From Thalassobaculum fulvum (GTDB lineage Bacteria; Pseudomonadota; Alphaproteobacteria; Thalassobaculales; Thalassobaculaceae): a stretch of 64,000 nucleotides of DNA. The stretch spans positions 62,001 through 126,000 of the forward strand of contig NZ_BMZS01000015.1 of the NCBI RefSeq assembly GCF_014652915.1. The letters run 5' to 3'. The notes under the pieces are model-generated. The model had not been told where the DNA came from, did not search any database, and saw only the letters and a list, made by a program, of their open reading frames with translations. The position numbers and the translations under genes are program-made. Below are positions 17,358 to 25,359 of the stretch, one piece after another (position 1 is the first letter of the stretch; each line of letters starts with the position of its first letter).

Positions 17358-18965
17358 TCAGGCGAACCACCAGCGGCTGGGCGCCCGGGCGCCGTCGCAC
17401 GCCCAGCTGGCGGCGAGATCCGGGCCGTGCATGACGTTCTTGCCGCGCGCGAACACGAAGTTGTTGAAGAACGGAATGACCGTTCCGCCGTCGTCGCGCA
17501 TCAGCAGGCACATCTCATGGTACATCTCGGCCCGCTTCGCGTCGTCGAGCTCGGACTTGGCCTGCAGCAGCAGCTCGTTGAACCGCGGGTTGCGCCAGCG
17601 GCTCTCGTTCCACGCCGCGTCGTCCTTGTAGGCCAGCGTGAACATCACGTCCGGCGTCGGGCGGGAACCCCAGGAGACGGCCGTGAACGGCTCCTTCAGC
17701 CAGACGTCCGAGTAGTACCCGTCGTTCGGCTCGCGCACGACCTTCAGGTTGATCCCGGCCGCCTTGGCCTGCTCGGCGTAGAGCACGCACATGTCGACCG
17801 CGCCGGAGAACACGCTGTCGGCGGTGTGGATGCTCACCGACAGGCCCTCGGCCCCGGCCTTCTTCAGCAGCGACTTCGCCTGGTCGGGATCGTACTCGCG
17901 CTGCGGGATGTCGGCCGGGAAGTACGGCTGCACCGGCGCGAGGTGGAAGTCGTTGCCCATGGTGGCGGCGCCGAACGCGATCTTGTCGATGATCTCCTGG
18001 CGGTTGATCGACAGCTTCAGCGCGTTGCGGACGTTGACGTCGTCGAACGGCGCCGTGTCGCAGAACATCGGCATGGTGATCGCCGCGCCCGAGGGAACGT
18101 TGTCGACCTTGATGTTCGGCGAGCGCTGCAGCAGCGCGAGGGTCTTGAGCTCGACCAGCGAGACGCAGTCGACGTCGCCGGTCACCAGGGCCGTCTGGCG
18201 CGCGTTCGGGTCGTTCAGGATGATCATCTCGACCTTGTCGAAATACGCGCCCTCGCCGTGCCAGCCGTCGTGCCGGCTGAGCGACCAGCTCACCCCGAAC
18301 TCGCCCTCGTCGATCTTGTAGGGGCCGCAGCCGTCGCCGGACTCCCAGTTGATCGTGCCGTCGGCGTTGGCCGGGCAGATCGCCAGGTGGTAGTCGGTCA
18401 TCAGCCACGGCAGGTCGGCGTTGCCCCGTGCCAGCTTGAAGGTCACCGCGTGATCGCCGTCGGCGACGACGTCGGTGACGTCGGTCAGCAGCGACTTGGC
18501 GGCCGACGTCGTCTTGTCGCCGCGGTGATGGTTCATCGACGCGACCACGTCCTTGGCGGTCACCTTCTTGCCGCTGTGGAAGCTCGCGTTCTTGTTCAGC
18601 GCGAAGGTCCACTCGGCGGCGTCCGGGGTCGCCGTCCACTCGGTCGCGAGGTCCGGGCCGAGCGAGTTGTCCGGGTTAATCATCGTCAGATAGCTGCGGT
18701 ACTGGTGCGCCAGGAAGATCATCTGACGTGTGACGTAGGTGCCCGGATCGTGCGTGTCCGACGTGTTGCCGTCGTGGATGCCCCACCGGAACGTGCCGCC
18801 CCGCTTGGGAGCCGCGTATGCCTTGTCGACCCACAGCCCGCTCGCCGTCGAGGCGGCCAGCCCCGCCGCGACCGAGTATTTGATGAATTCACGCCGCGGG
18901 AGTTTGCCTTTTCTGGCGGCGTCTTCGATGTTCCTCATCAGGTCTTCGTTGAACTTGCCAGTCAT
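17358..18965 (-). CDS. Peptide-type ABC transporter substrate-binding protein (SBP_bac_5), Tat-exported
   Basis: A 535-residue extracellular solute-binding protein of family 5. The N-terminus carries a twin-arginine signal (KLPRREFIKYSVAAG, then a hydrophobic stretch and AYA), preceded by an unusually long charged leader, so export by Tat is likely. The mature part has family features such as FALNKNASFHSGKKVTAKDV and NVRNALKLSINRQEII. AAAGGAGA precedes the ATG. It is the first gene of the minus-strand importer operon. A 7-base inverted repeat with the half-site ATCAGGC lies 26 bases upstream of the start and may be an operator. The substrate is not deducible. Confidence 0.93.
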   Translation of the reverse strand: MTGKFNEDLMRNIEDAARKGKLPRREFIKYSVAAGLAASTASGLWVDKAYAAPKRGGTFRWGIHDGNTSDTHDPGTYVTRQMIFLAHQYRSYLTMINPDNSLGPDLATEWTATPDAAEWTFALNKNASFHSGKKVTAKDVVASMNHHRGDKTTSAAKSLLTDVTDVVADGDHAVTFKLARGNADLPWLMTDYHLAICPANADGTINWESGDGCGPYKIDEGEFGVSWSLSRHDGWHGEGAYFDKVEMIILNDPNARQTALVTGDVDCVSLVELKTLALLQRSPNIKVDNVPSGAAITMPMFCDTAPFDDVNVRNALKLSINRQEIIDKIAFGAATMGNDFHLAPVQPYFPADIPQREYDPDQAKSLLKKAGAEGLSVSIHTADSVFSGAVDMCVLYAEQAKAAGINLKVVREPNDGYYSDVWLKEPFTAVSWGSRPTPDVMFTLAYKDDAAWNESRWRNPRFNELLLQAKSELDDAKRAEMYHEMCLLMRDDGGTVIPFFNNFVFARGKNVMHGPDLAASWACDGARAPSRWWFA

Positions 18966-19271
18966 GGTGTCTCCTTTGGATAATAGTGGAATCAGGCCTT
19001 ATAGCGCCTGATCTGATCCCAATGATTTTCCCGGGTTGGATTACTATAGGACTTTATGGTTATATTGGCTTAGAAAATTTTTCTGGAATTCAATGTTCTC
19101 GGTGATCTTCGAGGGCATGCTGGCGGAGTGTGGCCGATTCCAGGGCGGGCCTGCCCGCCGTCGCTGCATGGCTCCCCCGCGCCAATTGCACGTATCGTTG
19201 CCTAAGCAATCAGGCATCATGATGCGGCAGGTTGCGGCGGCGGGCCGCGGCCACTCCCCCCGGACTTCCCC
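18966..19271. other. Intergenic region with AT-rich patch between the peptide importer and the DMT gene
   Basis: About 306 bases without a supported gene. Bases 19020-19110 are strikingly AT-rich for this genome (TTACTATAGG, TTATATTGGC, AAAATTTTTC), the sort of composition expected around the promoter of the leftward importer operon. The half-site ATCAGGC occurs three times: as an inverted pair at 18991-19012 and once more at 19209. A reading frame at 19036-19440 runs through it on the plus strand, but its translation overlaps the DMT gene out of frame and is of low complexity. Confidence 0.6.
18991..19012. promoter_or_regulatory. Candidate operator palindrome upstream of the peptide importer
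   Basis: ATCAGGC and GCCTGAT form a perfect 7-base inverted repeat separated by 8 bases, ending 26 bases before the ATG of the binding-protein gene. It could be a repressor site or, if transcribed, a leader hairpin. No dedicated regulator gene is adjacent. Confidence 0.4.
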
Positions 19272-20189
19272 ATGGCCGCGACCGCCGCCGACGCCTCCCC
19301 CTCCGCCGGTTATGGCCGCGGCATCGCCATGCAGGTCCTGGCGGTCGCGCTGTTCGCCTCCATGGGCATGGTCATCAAGCTGCTGGACGGCCGCTACCCG
19401 ACCTCGCAGATCATCCTGTTCCGCTGCGCGCCGGCGCTGATCCCGCTGATCCTGTACCTGCCGATGCAGGGCGGCTGGTCGGCGCTGAAGACCCGGCGGC
19501 CCGGCTGGCACCTGGTGCGGACGGTCGCCGGCATCGGCTCGATGTATGTCGGGTTCTACGCGATCGCCCGCATGGCGTTCGCCGACTACGTGGCGATCTC
19601 GTTCACCGCGCCGCTGTTCGGCACTCTGCTGTCGATCCCGTTCCTCGGCGAGCGGGTCGGCGTGTGGCGGCTGGGGGCGGTCGGGCTCGGCTTCGCCGGG
19701 GCCCTGCTGACGGTCGGGCCGGTCGCCGGCAACCTGGATCCGATGGCGCTGTTCGCGGTCGGCTCGGCATTCGGCTACGGCGTGGCGATGATCGCCATGC
19801 GCAAGCTCGGCTCGACCGACAAGTCGTCGGCCACGGTGTTCTACTTCACGGTCGCCGGGGCGCTGTCGAGCCTGGTGCTGTTGCCGGCCCAGTGGGTCAC
19901 GCCGACCCTGGAGGACCTGTCGCTGCTGCTCGCGATCGGCCTGGTGGGCGGGGTCGCGCAGATCTTCATGACCGAGGCGTTCCGCCTGGCGCCGCCGTCG
20001 GTCGTGGCGCCGTTCGACTATACCGCGATGCTGTGGGCGCTGGCGTTCGGCTGGTTCGTGTTCGGCACCTTCCCGGGGCCGGGCGTGCTGATGGGGGCGT
20101 CGCTGATCTGCGCCTCCGGCCTGTTCATCATCCACCGCGAGACGGTGCGCGGCGTGAAGCGGGCCAAGTTGAAGAGCACGAGCCTTTAG
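19272..20189 (+). CDS. EamA/DMT-superfamily transporter
   Basis: A 305-residue inner-membrane protein with about ten hydrophobic helices arranged as two EamA repeats. It shows the family pattern in the first repeat (FASMGMVIKLLDGRYPTSQ, and FADYVAISFTAPLFGTLLS at the end of helices 3-4) and again in the second (LAPPSVVAPFDYTAMLWA). Members export amino acids or metabolites such as riboflavin and S-adenosylmethionine, and the substrate cannot be predicted. No clear ribosome site precedes the ATG, so the exact start is uncertain. It is followed 46 bases later by the cyclase-family gene in the same direction. Confidence 0.88.
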   Translation: MAATAADASPSAGYGRGIAMQVLAVALFASMGMVIKLLDGRYPTSQIILFRCAPALIPLILYLPMQGGWSALKTRRPGWHLVRTVAGIGSMYVGFYAIARMAFADYVAISFTAPLFGTLLSIPFLGERVGVWRLGAVGLGFAGALLTVGPVAGNLDPMALFAVGSAFGYGVAMIAMRKLGSTDKSSATVFYFTVAGALSSLVLLPAQWVTPTLEDLSLLLAIGLVGGVAQIFMTEAFRLAPPSVVAPFDYTAMLWALAFGWFVFGTFPGPGVLMGASLICASGLFIIHRETVRGVKRAKLKSTSL

Positions 20190-20235
20190 CGGGCCGGCTT
20201 CCGGGTTACCATCGGGACCGAACAGGGAGGTCCCG

Positions 20236-21006
20236 ATGCAACTCGTCGATCTGTCGCGCCCGCTGGAGAACACCGACTACGCCGACCCGCCGGGGCTGGC
20301 CCCGAAGATCGAGTACCTCGCCCACAAGGAGACCGCCGAAGGCATGCTGCGGTTCTTTCCCGGCGTCACGCCGGACCAGCTGCCGGGCGGCGAGGGCTGG
20401 GCGATCGAGCGGGTCACGCTGACCACCCACAACGGCACCCATCTCGACGCGCCCTATCACTTCCACTCGACCATGGACGGCGGGCAGCGGGCGATCACCA
20501 TCGACGAGGTGCCGCTGGAGTGGTGCTGGAGCCGCGGCGTGAAGCTCGACTTCCGGCACTTCGGCGACGGCTACGTCGCGACCGCCGCGGACGTCGAGGC
20601 CGAGCTGGCGCGCATCGGCCACGAGCTGAAGCCGCTCGACATCGTGCTGGTCAACACCGCGGCCGGCGCGCGCTACGGCGAGACCGACTACGTGACCACC
20701 GGTTGCGGCATGGGGCGCGAGGCGACGCTGTACCTCACCGAGCGGGGGGTGAAGGTGACCGGCACCGACGCCTGGAGCTGGGACGCGCCGTTCGTCCATA
20801 CCGCGCAGAAGGTCGCCGAGACCGGCGACGCGTCGCTGATCTGGGAGGGCCACCGCGCCGGCATGGTGCGCGGCTACTGTCACATGGAGAAGCTGGCCAA
20901 TCTGGAGGTCCTGCCGTCGACCGGTTTCGAGGTGATCTGCTTCCCGGTCAAGGTCAGAGCCGCCAGCGCCGGCTGGTGCCGGCCGGTCGCCGTCCTGCGC
21001 GACTGA
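20236..21006 (+). CDS. Cyclase-family metal-dependent hydrolase (kynurenine formamidase-like fold)
   Basis: A 256-residue protein of the cyclase family (PF04199 type). The metal-binding motif HNGTHLDAPYHF lies at about residues 65-76, with His, Asp and His as expected ligands for zinc or manganese. Relatives include KynB kynurenine formamidase and isatin hydrolase. It is longer than bacterial KynB (about 210 residues), so I do not assign kynurenine as the substrate. GGGAGG stands a few bases before the ATG. It is probably co-transcribed with the preceding DMT transporter, which could carry its substrate or product. Confidence 0.85.
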   Translation: MQLVDLSRPLENTDYADPPGLAPKIEYLAHKETAEGMLRFFPGVTPDQLPGGEGWAIERVTLTTHNGTHLDAPYHFHSTMDGGQRAITIDEVPLEWCWSRGVKLDFRHFGDGYVATAADVEAELARIGHELKPLDIVLVNTAAGARYGETDYVTTGCGMGREATLYLTERGVKVTGTDAWSWDAPFVHTAQKVAETGDASLIWEGHRAGMVRGYCHMEKLANLEVLPSTGFEVICFPVKVRAASAGWCRPVAVLRD

Positions 21007-21098
21007 TCCGCCGTCCGCAACCCTTTGGGGTTGTCCGCTGGGGTGACTCCTCGTTTTCGGCGAGTCATGATCTCTCCGGCAAGCGGGAGGGATCGGCA

Positions 21099-21995
21099 AT
21101 GTCGCTGGAATTGAGGACTCTGTGCAGGGCCGGCGCCATGCTGGTGCTGCTGGCGGTGACGGCCTGCGCCGGCGCCGGCAACGAGCAGATCGCGCAGGTC
21201 GCGCAGTCCGGGGAGGTGTTCGCGACCCAGGCTCCGCGAGTCTACGACGTGGTCTTCGCGTCGGCGGTAAACCGCGATTCCGCGGACCTGGAGCAGCTCC
21301 GCAAGCGTGCCGTGGGCCGGCCGGAGGCGGTGCAGGCGGCGGTCAGGACGGCTTTCGTGAACAACACCAAGTTGTTGTCGGAGCGCCTCGCCCACTTCAA
21401 CACCATGAAGTCGCACGCTCGGCTGCTGGACAGCTACTTCACCAAGCTGAACGTCCTGGCGTCCGGTGGCGATTCGGCCGCCGCGGGTCAGGCCGCCAGC
21501 AATGCCGCCAACGAGCTCGAGAAGCTCGCTCCCGGCATCAAGGACATCAGTATCGGCGGCAGATCGCTGAACGGCCTTGTCGGCCCGCTTGTCAGTCTGG
21601 CGGTGTCGACCTTCGCCAATTCCCGGCTGCAGGAGCACCTGAAGACGTCGGCGCCGAAGGTCCAGGAGGCGATCGCCCTGCAGCGCTCGATGTTCGCGCT
21701 GCTGCTCGACCAGGAGCGGGCGCGCGCCAAGGCGGCGGCCGACGCGGCGGTGAAGGTCGCGTTCGACGCCTTCGACAAACCGCTGCCCGAGACCTGGGCG
21801 GCGGAAAGGCTGAAGACCTTTGCGCCGGCGCCGATCGCCAATGCCCTGTCCGCGGCCCTGGATGCGGCCGACGAGCTGCAGAGCAACTACGAAGCGCTGG
21901 TGACCGGCGGTGACGGTTCGCTGAACCGGCTGCAGAACGCCCTCGCGCTGGTCGGCGCGGTGGTCACCGTCTTCGAGTCCAACACGCAGCAGTGA
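21099..21995 (+). CDS. Predicted lipoprotein of unknown function, largely helical
   Basis: A 298-residue protein with a lipoprotein signal: a short charged start, a hydrophobic core and the lipobox VTAC, with the modified Cys near residue 23. The rest is Ala-rich and helical, with segments such as LSERLAHFNTMKSHARLLDSYF and LQRSMFALLLDQERARAKAA. I recognise no domain. GGGAGG precedes the ATG. Its stop is followed within 20 bases by the start of a small helical protein, so the two are likely made together and may form an envelope complex. No neighbour gives the role. Confidence 0.75.
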   Translation: MSLELRTLCRAGAMLVLLAVTACAGAGNEQIAQVAQSGEVFATQAPRVYDVVFASAVNRDSADLEQLRKRAVGRPEAVQAAVRTAFVNNTKLLSERLAHFNTMKSHARLLDSYFTKLNVLASGGDSAAAGQAASNAANELEKLAPGIKDISIGGRSLNGLVGPLVSLAVSTFANSRLQEHLKTSAPKVQEAIALQRSMFALLLDQERARAKAAADAAVKVAFDAFDKPLPETWAAERLKTFAPAPIANALSAALDAADELQSNYEALVTGGDGSLNRLQNALALVGAVVTVFESNTQQ

Positions 21996-22009
21996 GCGGG
22001 GCGACGGAC

Positions 22010-22336
22010 ATGGACGAGCAACAGAAGCTGAACGACGCCAAGGCGCAGATGCTCGCTACCAAGGCGACGCTCGACGACCCGACCTACATTGCCGGCCTGA
22101 CCCAGGACCAGCAGGACGACGCGATCGTCAAGTCGGCGTCGCTGTCGACCGCGATCGAGAAGATCGAGAACACCCAGATCGCCGCGATCGCCGACAAGGT
22201 GGCGGCCAACAGCGCGGAGCTTCAGAAGGCGACCGCCGATCTGGCCGCCGCCAACGCGCAGATCCAGAACGTCACCGCCCTGCTCAAGGCCGCCGGCAGC
22301 CTGCTGTCCGTCGTCGGCCGGATCGTCGCCCTGTAG
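22010..22336 (+). CDS. Small helical protein paired with the lipoprotein gene
   Basis: A 108-residue protein rich in Ala, Asp, Lys and Gln, predicted to form long amphipathic helices (AIADKVAANSAELQKATADL) with a hydrophobic end AAGSLLSVVGRIVAL. There is no signal peptide. I chose ATG 22010; a GTG at 21992 overlaps the lipoprotein stop (GTGA) and would add six residues. It has no recognised family. It ends 8 bases from the convergent LysR gene. Confidence 0.65.
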   Translation: MDEQQKLNDAKAQMLATKATLDDPTYIAGLTQDQQDDAIVKSASLSTAIEKIENTQIAAIADKVAANSAELQKATADLAAANAQIQNVTALLKAAGSLLSVVGRIVAL

Positions 22337-22343
22337 GCACGGG

Positions 22344-23228
22344 TCAGGCGTCCGCCGCCTCGGCGACCAGCCAGTCGCGGAAGGCCCGGACCGCCGTGCG
22401 GGTCCGGTTGCGCTCGAGGCACACCAGGTAGTTCGCCTCCAGGGCCGGGATATCGACCTCCGAGGCCCGCAGCAGCCGGCCGCTCGCCAGGTCGTCGCGG
22501 ACCAGCGCGCTGCGCCCCAGCATGATGCCCTGGCCGCCCAGCACGGCCTGCATGGCGACCGCGGTGTCGTCGTATTCGGCCGCCGCCGGGCTCTCCTCCA
22601 CCGGCAGGCCGGCGGCCGCGCGCCAGCGCCGCCAGTTGTCGTCGTCGTTGTGGTGCGAGTGGATGGCATGGCCCAGCAGGTCGAGCGGCAGGCGGCCCGG
22701 ATGCCGGTCGAGGAACGAGGGTGCGTACACCGGGGTCAGGGTCTCGCGCAGGAAGCACTCGGCGTGCACCCCAGGCCAGTCGCCGCGGCCGTAGCGGATC
22801 GCGACGTCGACGTCCTCGCGGGTCAGGTCGACGACCCGGCGGGTGGTGAAGAACCGCACGTCGATCTCGGGGTGGCGGTCCAGGAACCGGGGCAGCCGGT
22901 GGATCAGCCAGTGGGCGGCGAACGACGGCAGCACGCTGATCGTCAGGGTCGACGGCCCGGCCCCGCGGCGCACCCGGCGCACCCCGTCGGCCAGCGCGTC
23001 GAAGGCCTGCGCCACCACCGGGGCCAGCACGGCGCCGGCCTCGGTCGGGACCAGGCCGCGGGCGGTGCGCTCGAACACCGGCGTCCCGAGCCAAGCCTCC
23101 AGCGCCGCGATCTGCTTGCTGACGGCGCCGTGGGTGACGTGCAGGGCCTCGGCGGCACGGCTGAGGTTGCCGTGCCGGGCGGCGGCGTTGAAGGCCCGGA
23201 GGGTGTTCAGCGGCGGCAGCGGGGTCAT
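22344..23228 (-). CDS. LysR-family transcriptional regulator (GcvA-like subgroup)
   Basis: A 294-residue regulator. The N-terminal winged helix-turn-helix is clear (LNTLRAFNAAARHGNLSRAAEAL, VTHGAVSKQIAALE), followed by a periplasmic-binding-like effector domain. The N-terminal pattern PPLNTLRAFNAAARHGN is that of the GcvA/AmpR subgroup. It is divergent to the glutathione S-transferase gene, with a perfect inverted repeat between them just upstream of its own start, so autoregulation and control of the GST gene are likely. The effector is unknown. Confidence 0.92.
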   Translation of the reverse strand: MTPLPPLNTLRAFNAAARHGNLSRAAEALHVTHGAVSKQIAALEAWLGTPVFERTARGLVPTEAGAVLAPVVAQAFDALADGVRRVRRGAGPSTLTISVLPSFAAHWLIHRLPRFLDRHPEIDVRFFTTRRVVDLTREDVDVAIRYGRGDWPGVHAECFLRETLTPVYAPSFLDRHPGRLPLDLLGHAIHSHHNDDDNWRRWRAAAGLPVEESPAAAEYDDTAVAMQAVLGGQGIMLGRSALVRDDLASGRLLRASEVDIPALEANYLVCLERNRTRTAVRAFRDWLVAEAADA

Positions 23229-23237
23229 GGCGTCACC

Positions 23238-23256
23238 CTGTGAGACATTTTCACAG
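23238..23256. promoter_or_regulatory. Candidate LysR operator between the LysR and GST genes
   Basis: CTGTGA and TCACAG form a perfect 6-base inverted repeat with a 7-base spacer. It contains T-N11-A-type dyads as expected for LysR boxes and ends 10 bases upstream of the LysR start codon. Confidence 0.5.
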
Positions 23257-23335
23257 AGGTCGGAGAAACGATCGCTTTTTCAAGGGCAGTATCGCGGGTA
23301 GATGTCGCCGGCTTTCAACCTCCGGAGAGGCCGTC

Positions 23336-23992
23336 ATGGACCGCTACCGACTGCTGATCGGCAACCGCAATCATTCCTCCTGGTCGCTGCGCGGCTGGCT
23401 GGCGATGCGCCTGTCCGGGCTGCCGTTCGAGGTCGAAGTGGTGCCGCTGTTCCGCGACGACACCGCCGCCCGGATGGCGGCGTTCTCCGACGCCCCGGCG
23501 CGCGTCCCGGTCCTGCGGCGCGACGGCCCAGGAGGCGACCTCGTGGTCTGGGACAGCCTGGCGATCCTCGAGCACGCGGCCGAGCGGGCGCCGGAGGCCG
23601 GGCTGTGGCCGACCGACCCGGATCTCCGGGCCGAGGCGCGGGCGGTGGTGGCGGAGATGCATTCCGGGTTCACGGCGCTGCGCACCCACATGCCGATGGC
23701 GATCCGCGAGCGCATCGATGGCCGCCAGGGACGGCCCGGCGTCCAGGCGGACATCGACCGGGTGTTCGCGTTGTGGCGTCGCTGCCTCGCCCGCCATGGC
23801 GGGCCGTTCCTGTTCGGCGACTGGTCGGCGGCCGACATCTTCTTCGCGCCGGTGGCGGCCCGTTTCCGCAGCTACCTTGTCCTTGTTCCGGAGGACCTGG
23901 CCCCCTACACCGAGGCCGTGGTGGCCCACCCGCATGTCCGCGAGTGGGAAGCCGAGGCGGTGCGCGAACCCTGGGTGGTGGAGATCGAGTGA
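23336..23992 (+). CDS. Glutathione S-transferase family protein
   Basis: A 218-residue cytosolic protein with a thioredoxin-like N-terminal domain (about 1-85, beginning LLIGNRNHSSWSLRGWLAM) and a helical C-terminal domain. The SSWSLR segment is the expected glutathione-activating Ser site of the YfcF/zeta-like bacterial group. GGAGAGG lies before the ATG; an upstream in-frame GTG at 23240 falls inside the candidate operator and is rejected. Its stop overlaps the YbaK start as TGATG. It is divergent to a LysR regulator that probably controls it. Confidence 0.88.
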   Translation: MDRYRLLIGNRNHSSWSLRGWLAMRLSGLPFEVEVVPLFRDDTAARMAAFSDAPARVPVLRRDGPGGDLVVWDSLAILEHAAERAPEAGLWPTDPDLRAEARAVVAEMHSGFTALRTHMPMAIRERIDGRQGRPGVQADIDRVFALWRRCLARHGGPFLFGDWSAADIFFAPVAARFRSYLVLVPEDLAPYTEAVVAHPHVREWEAEAVREPWVVEIE

Positions 23993-24477
23993 TGGATACC
24001 CCGATGACCGACAGTCACGCCCGGCTGGTGGCGCATCTCGACGCGGCCGGTGCCGCCTACCGGATCGTCGAGCACGAGGCCGAGGGTCGCTCCGAGGAGA
24101 TCAGCGTGATCCGCGGGAACCACCCCTCCCAGGCCCTGAAGGCGATGGTGGTGGCGCTCAAGGGAGGCGCCGCCGACTTCGGCCTGGCGGTGCTGCCGGG
24201 CGACCGGCGGGTCGACTTCGAGGCGTTGGCCCGGGCGTTCGGCGCCAGGAAGGTGCGGTTCGCCGCCCCCGAGGACGCTCAGCGCCTGACCGGCTGCGTC
24301 ATGGGCTCGGTGCCGCCGTTCAGCTTCGACCCGGCGATGCCGCTGGTCGCCGACCCGGCGATCCAGGGCAACCAGGAGGTCTGCTTCAACGCCGCCCGTC
24401 TCGACCGCTCGATCTTCATGCCGCTGGCCGACTACCTGAAGGCCGCCGCGCCGCGGCTGACGGCGTTCGCGGCCTGA
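23992..24477 (+). CDS. YbaK/EbsC-family aminoacyl-tRNA deacylase
   Basis: A 161-residue protein of the YbaK/ProX editing family, which hydrolyses mischarged aminoacyl-tRNAs such as Cys- or Ala-tRNA(Pro) in the cytoplasm. Family features are LKAMVVALKG with the conserved Lys, the central strand region FGLAVLPGDRRVD, and the GSVPPF-type loop near the C-terminus. The start overlaps the GST stop as TGATG, so translation is coupled. Which tRNA it edits cannot be told. Confidence 0.87.
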   Translation: MDTPMTDSHARLVAHLDAAGAAYRIVEHEAEGRSEEISVIRGNHPSQALKAMVVALKGGAADFGLAVLPGDRRVDFEALARAFGARKVRFAAPEDAQRLTGCVMGSVPPFSFDPAMPLVADPAIQGNQEVCFNAARLDRSIFMPLADYLKAAAPRLTAFAA

Positions 24478-24482
24478 CGGCC

Positions 24483-24560
24483 ATGGGTCCCGGTTCGTCG
24501 CGGAGCGGCGGCACCCCTCGTTTCCTCATCCCGGGCGAGCGTAGCGAGACCCGGGACCCA
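24483..24560. repeat. Dispersed palindromic intergenic element, copy A
   Basis: An outer inverted repeat, GGGTCCCGG at the left and CCGGGACCC at the right, encloses an inner hairpin CCCGGG-(14 bases)-CCCGGG. The same architecture recurs at 25204, 35348 and 41926. It lies between the YbaK gene and the convergent uracil-DNA-glycosylase-like gene and may also serve as a transcription barrier. Confidence 0.6.
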
Positions 24561-24566
24561 CGGCCG

Positions 24567-25172
24567 TCAGCCGCCGTCACTACCGAGTAGTGCCGCCACC
24601 CGGCTTCGCAACTCCGGAATCAGTTCTTCGCGCAGCCACGGGTTCTTGCGCTCGATGTTCATCGACCGCCAGGACGGGTGCGGCAGCGGCATGAAGCGCG
24701 GGCCGTACTCGCGCCACGCCGCCACGGTCTCGGTCAGGGTCCGCTTGCGGGCCTTCCCGAGGTAGCGCGCCTGGGCGTACATGCCGGCCAGCACGATCAG
24801 CTCGACGTTCGCCAGGTGCTCGAGCACCGGGTCGTGCCATGTGGCGGCGCATTCCGGGCGCGGCGGCGCGTCGCCGCCGTTCGGCAGCACCCCCGGATAG
24901 CAGAACCCCATCGGCACGATGGCGACGCGTGCGGCGTCGTAGAAGGTCTCGCGGTCGACCCCCATCCACTCGCGCAGCCGGTCGCCGGAGCGGTCGTTCC
25001 ACGGGATACCGGTCTCGTGCACCCTGGTACCCGGCGCCTGGCCGACGATGAGGATGCGGGCGGTCGGCCGCACCACCAGCACCGGGCGGGGCCCGAGCGG
25101 CAGGTGTTCGTCGCACAGCCGGCAGGCCCGGATGCGGGTCAGCAGCTCGTCCAGGCTCACTGTTCGCTCCAT
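24567..25172 (-). CDS. Uracil-DNA glycosylase superfamily protein
   Basis: A 201-residue protein. A RIRACRLC segment precedes the core ARILIVGQAPGTRVHETGIPW, equivalent to motif 1 (GQAPG) of family 4-like uracil-DNA glycosylases, and PLPHPSWR near the C-terminus is the motif 2 region. Only two of the four cysteines of the iron-sulphur UDGs are evident, so a cluster is doubtful. The frame extends upstream into a repeat element; ATG 25172 gives the expected domain start. It may remove uracil from DNA or be a nonclassical member of the superfamily. Confidence 0.82.
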   Translation of the reverse strand: MERTVSLDELLTRIRACRLCDEHLPLGPRPVLVVRPTARILIVGQAPGTRVHETGIPWNDRSGDRLREWMGVDRETFYDAARVAIVPMGFCYPGVLPNGGDAPPRPECAATWHDPVLEHLANVELIVLAGMYAQARYLGKARKRTLTETVAAWREYGPRFMPLPHPSWRSMNIERKNPWLREELIPELRSRVAALLGSDGG

Positions 25173-25203
25173 TGCCGGGCCTTCGCCGCACCCCCGTCGC
25201 TGC

Positions 25204-25341
25204 GTGGGTCCCGGAGCCGGCCGCTCGTGCGGCCCCTCCGGGATGACGACGGGAATGGCATCGGTCACTTTCCTTCTCCGTCATCCCGGAGAAGGCGCGC
25301 GAGCGCCTGGCTCCGGGACCCACCCACCGCTCCGGGACCCA
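25204..25341. repeat. Dispersed palindromic intergenic element, copy B (longest)
   Basis: A 15-base outer inverted repeat (GTGGGTCCCGGAGCC at 25204-25218 with GGCTCCGGGACCCAC at 25309-25323) encloses a 13-base inner one (CTCCGGGATGACG at 25236-25248 with CGTCATCCCGGAG at 25279-25291). A further partial copy, CTCCGGGACCCA, follows at 25330. The frame of the glycosylase gene runs through it but the sequence is clearly repeat. Confidence 0.75.
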
Positions 25342-25359
25342 AGGGTTGTGCCGGAGCGG

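Noticed and set aside
19036-19440. Small plus-strand frame in the AT-rich intergenic region
   Set aside because: It runs out of frame into the DMT transporter and is Pro/Arg-rich there; no ribosome site.
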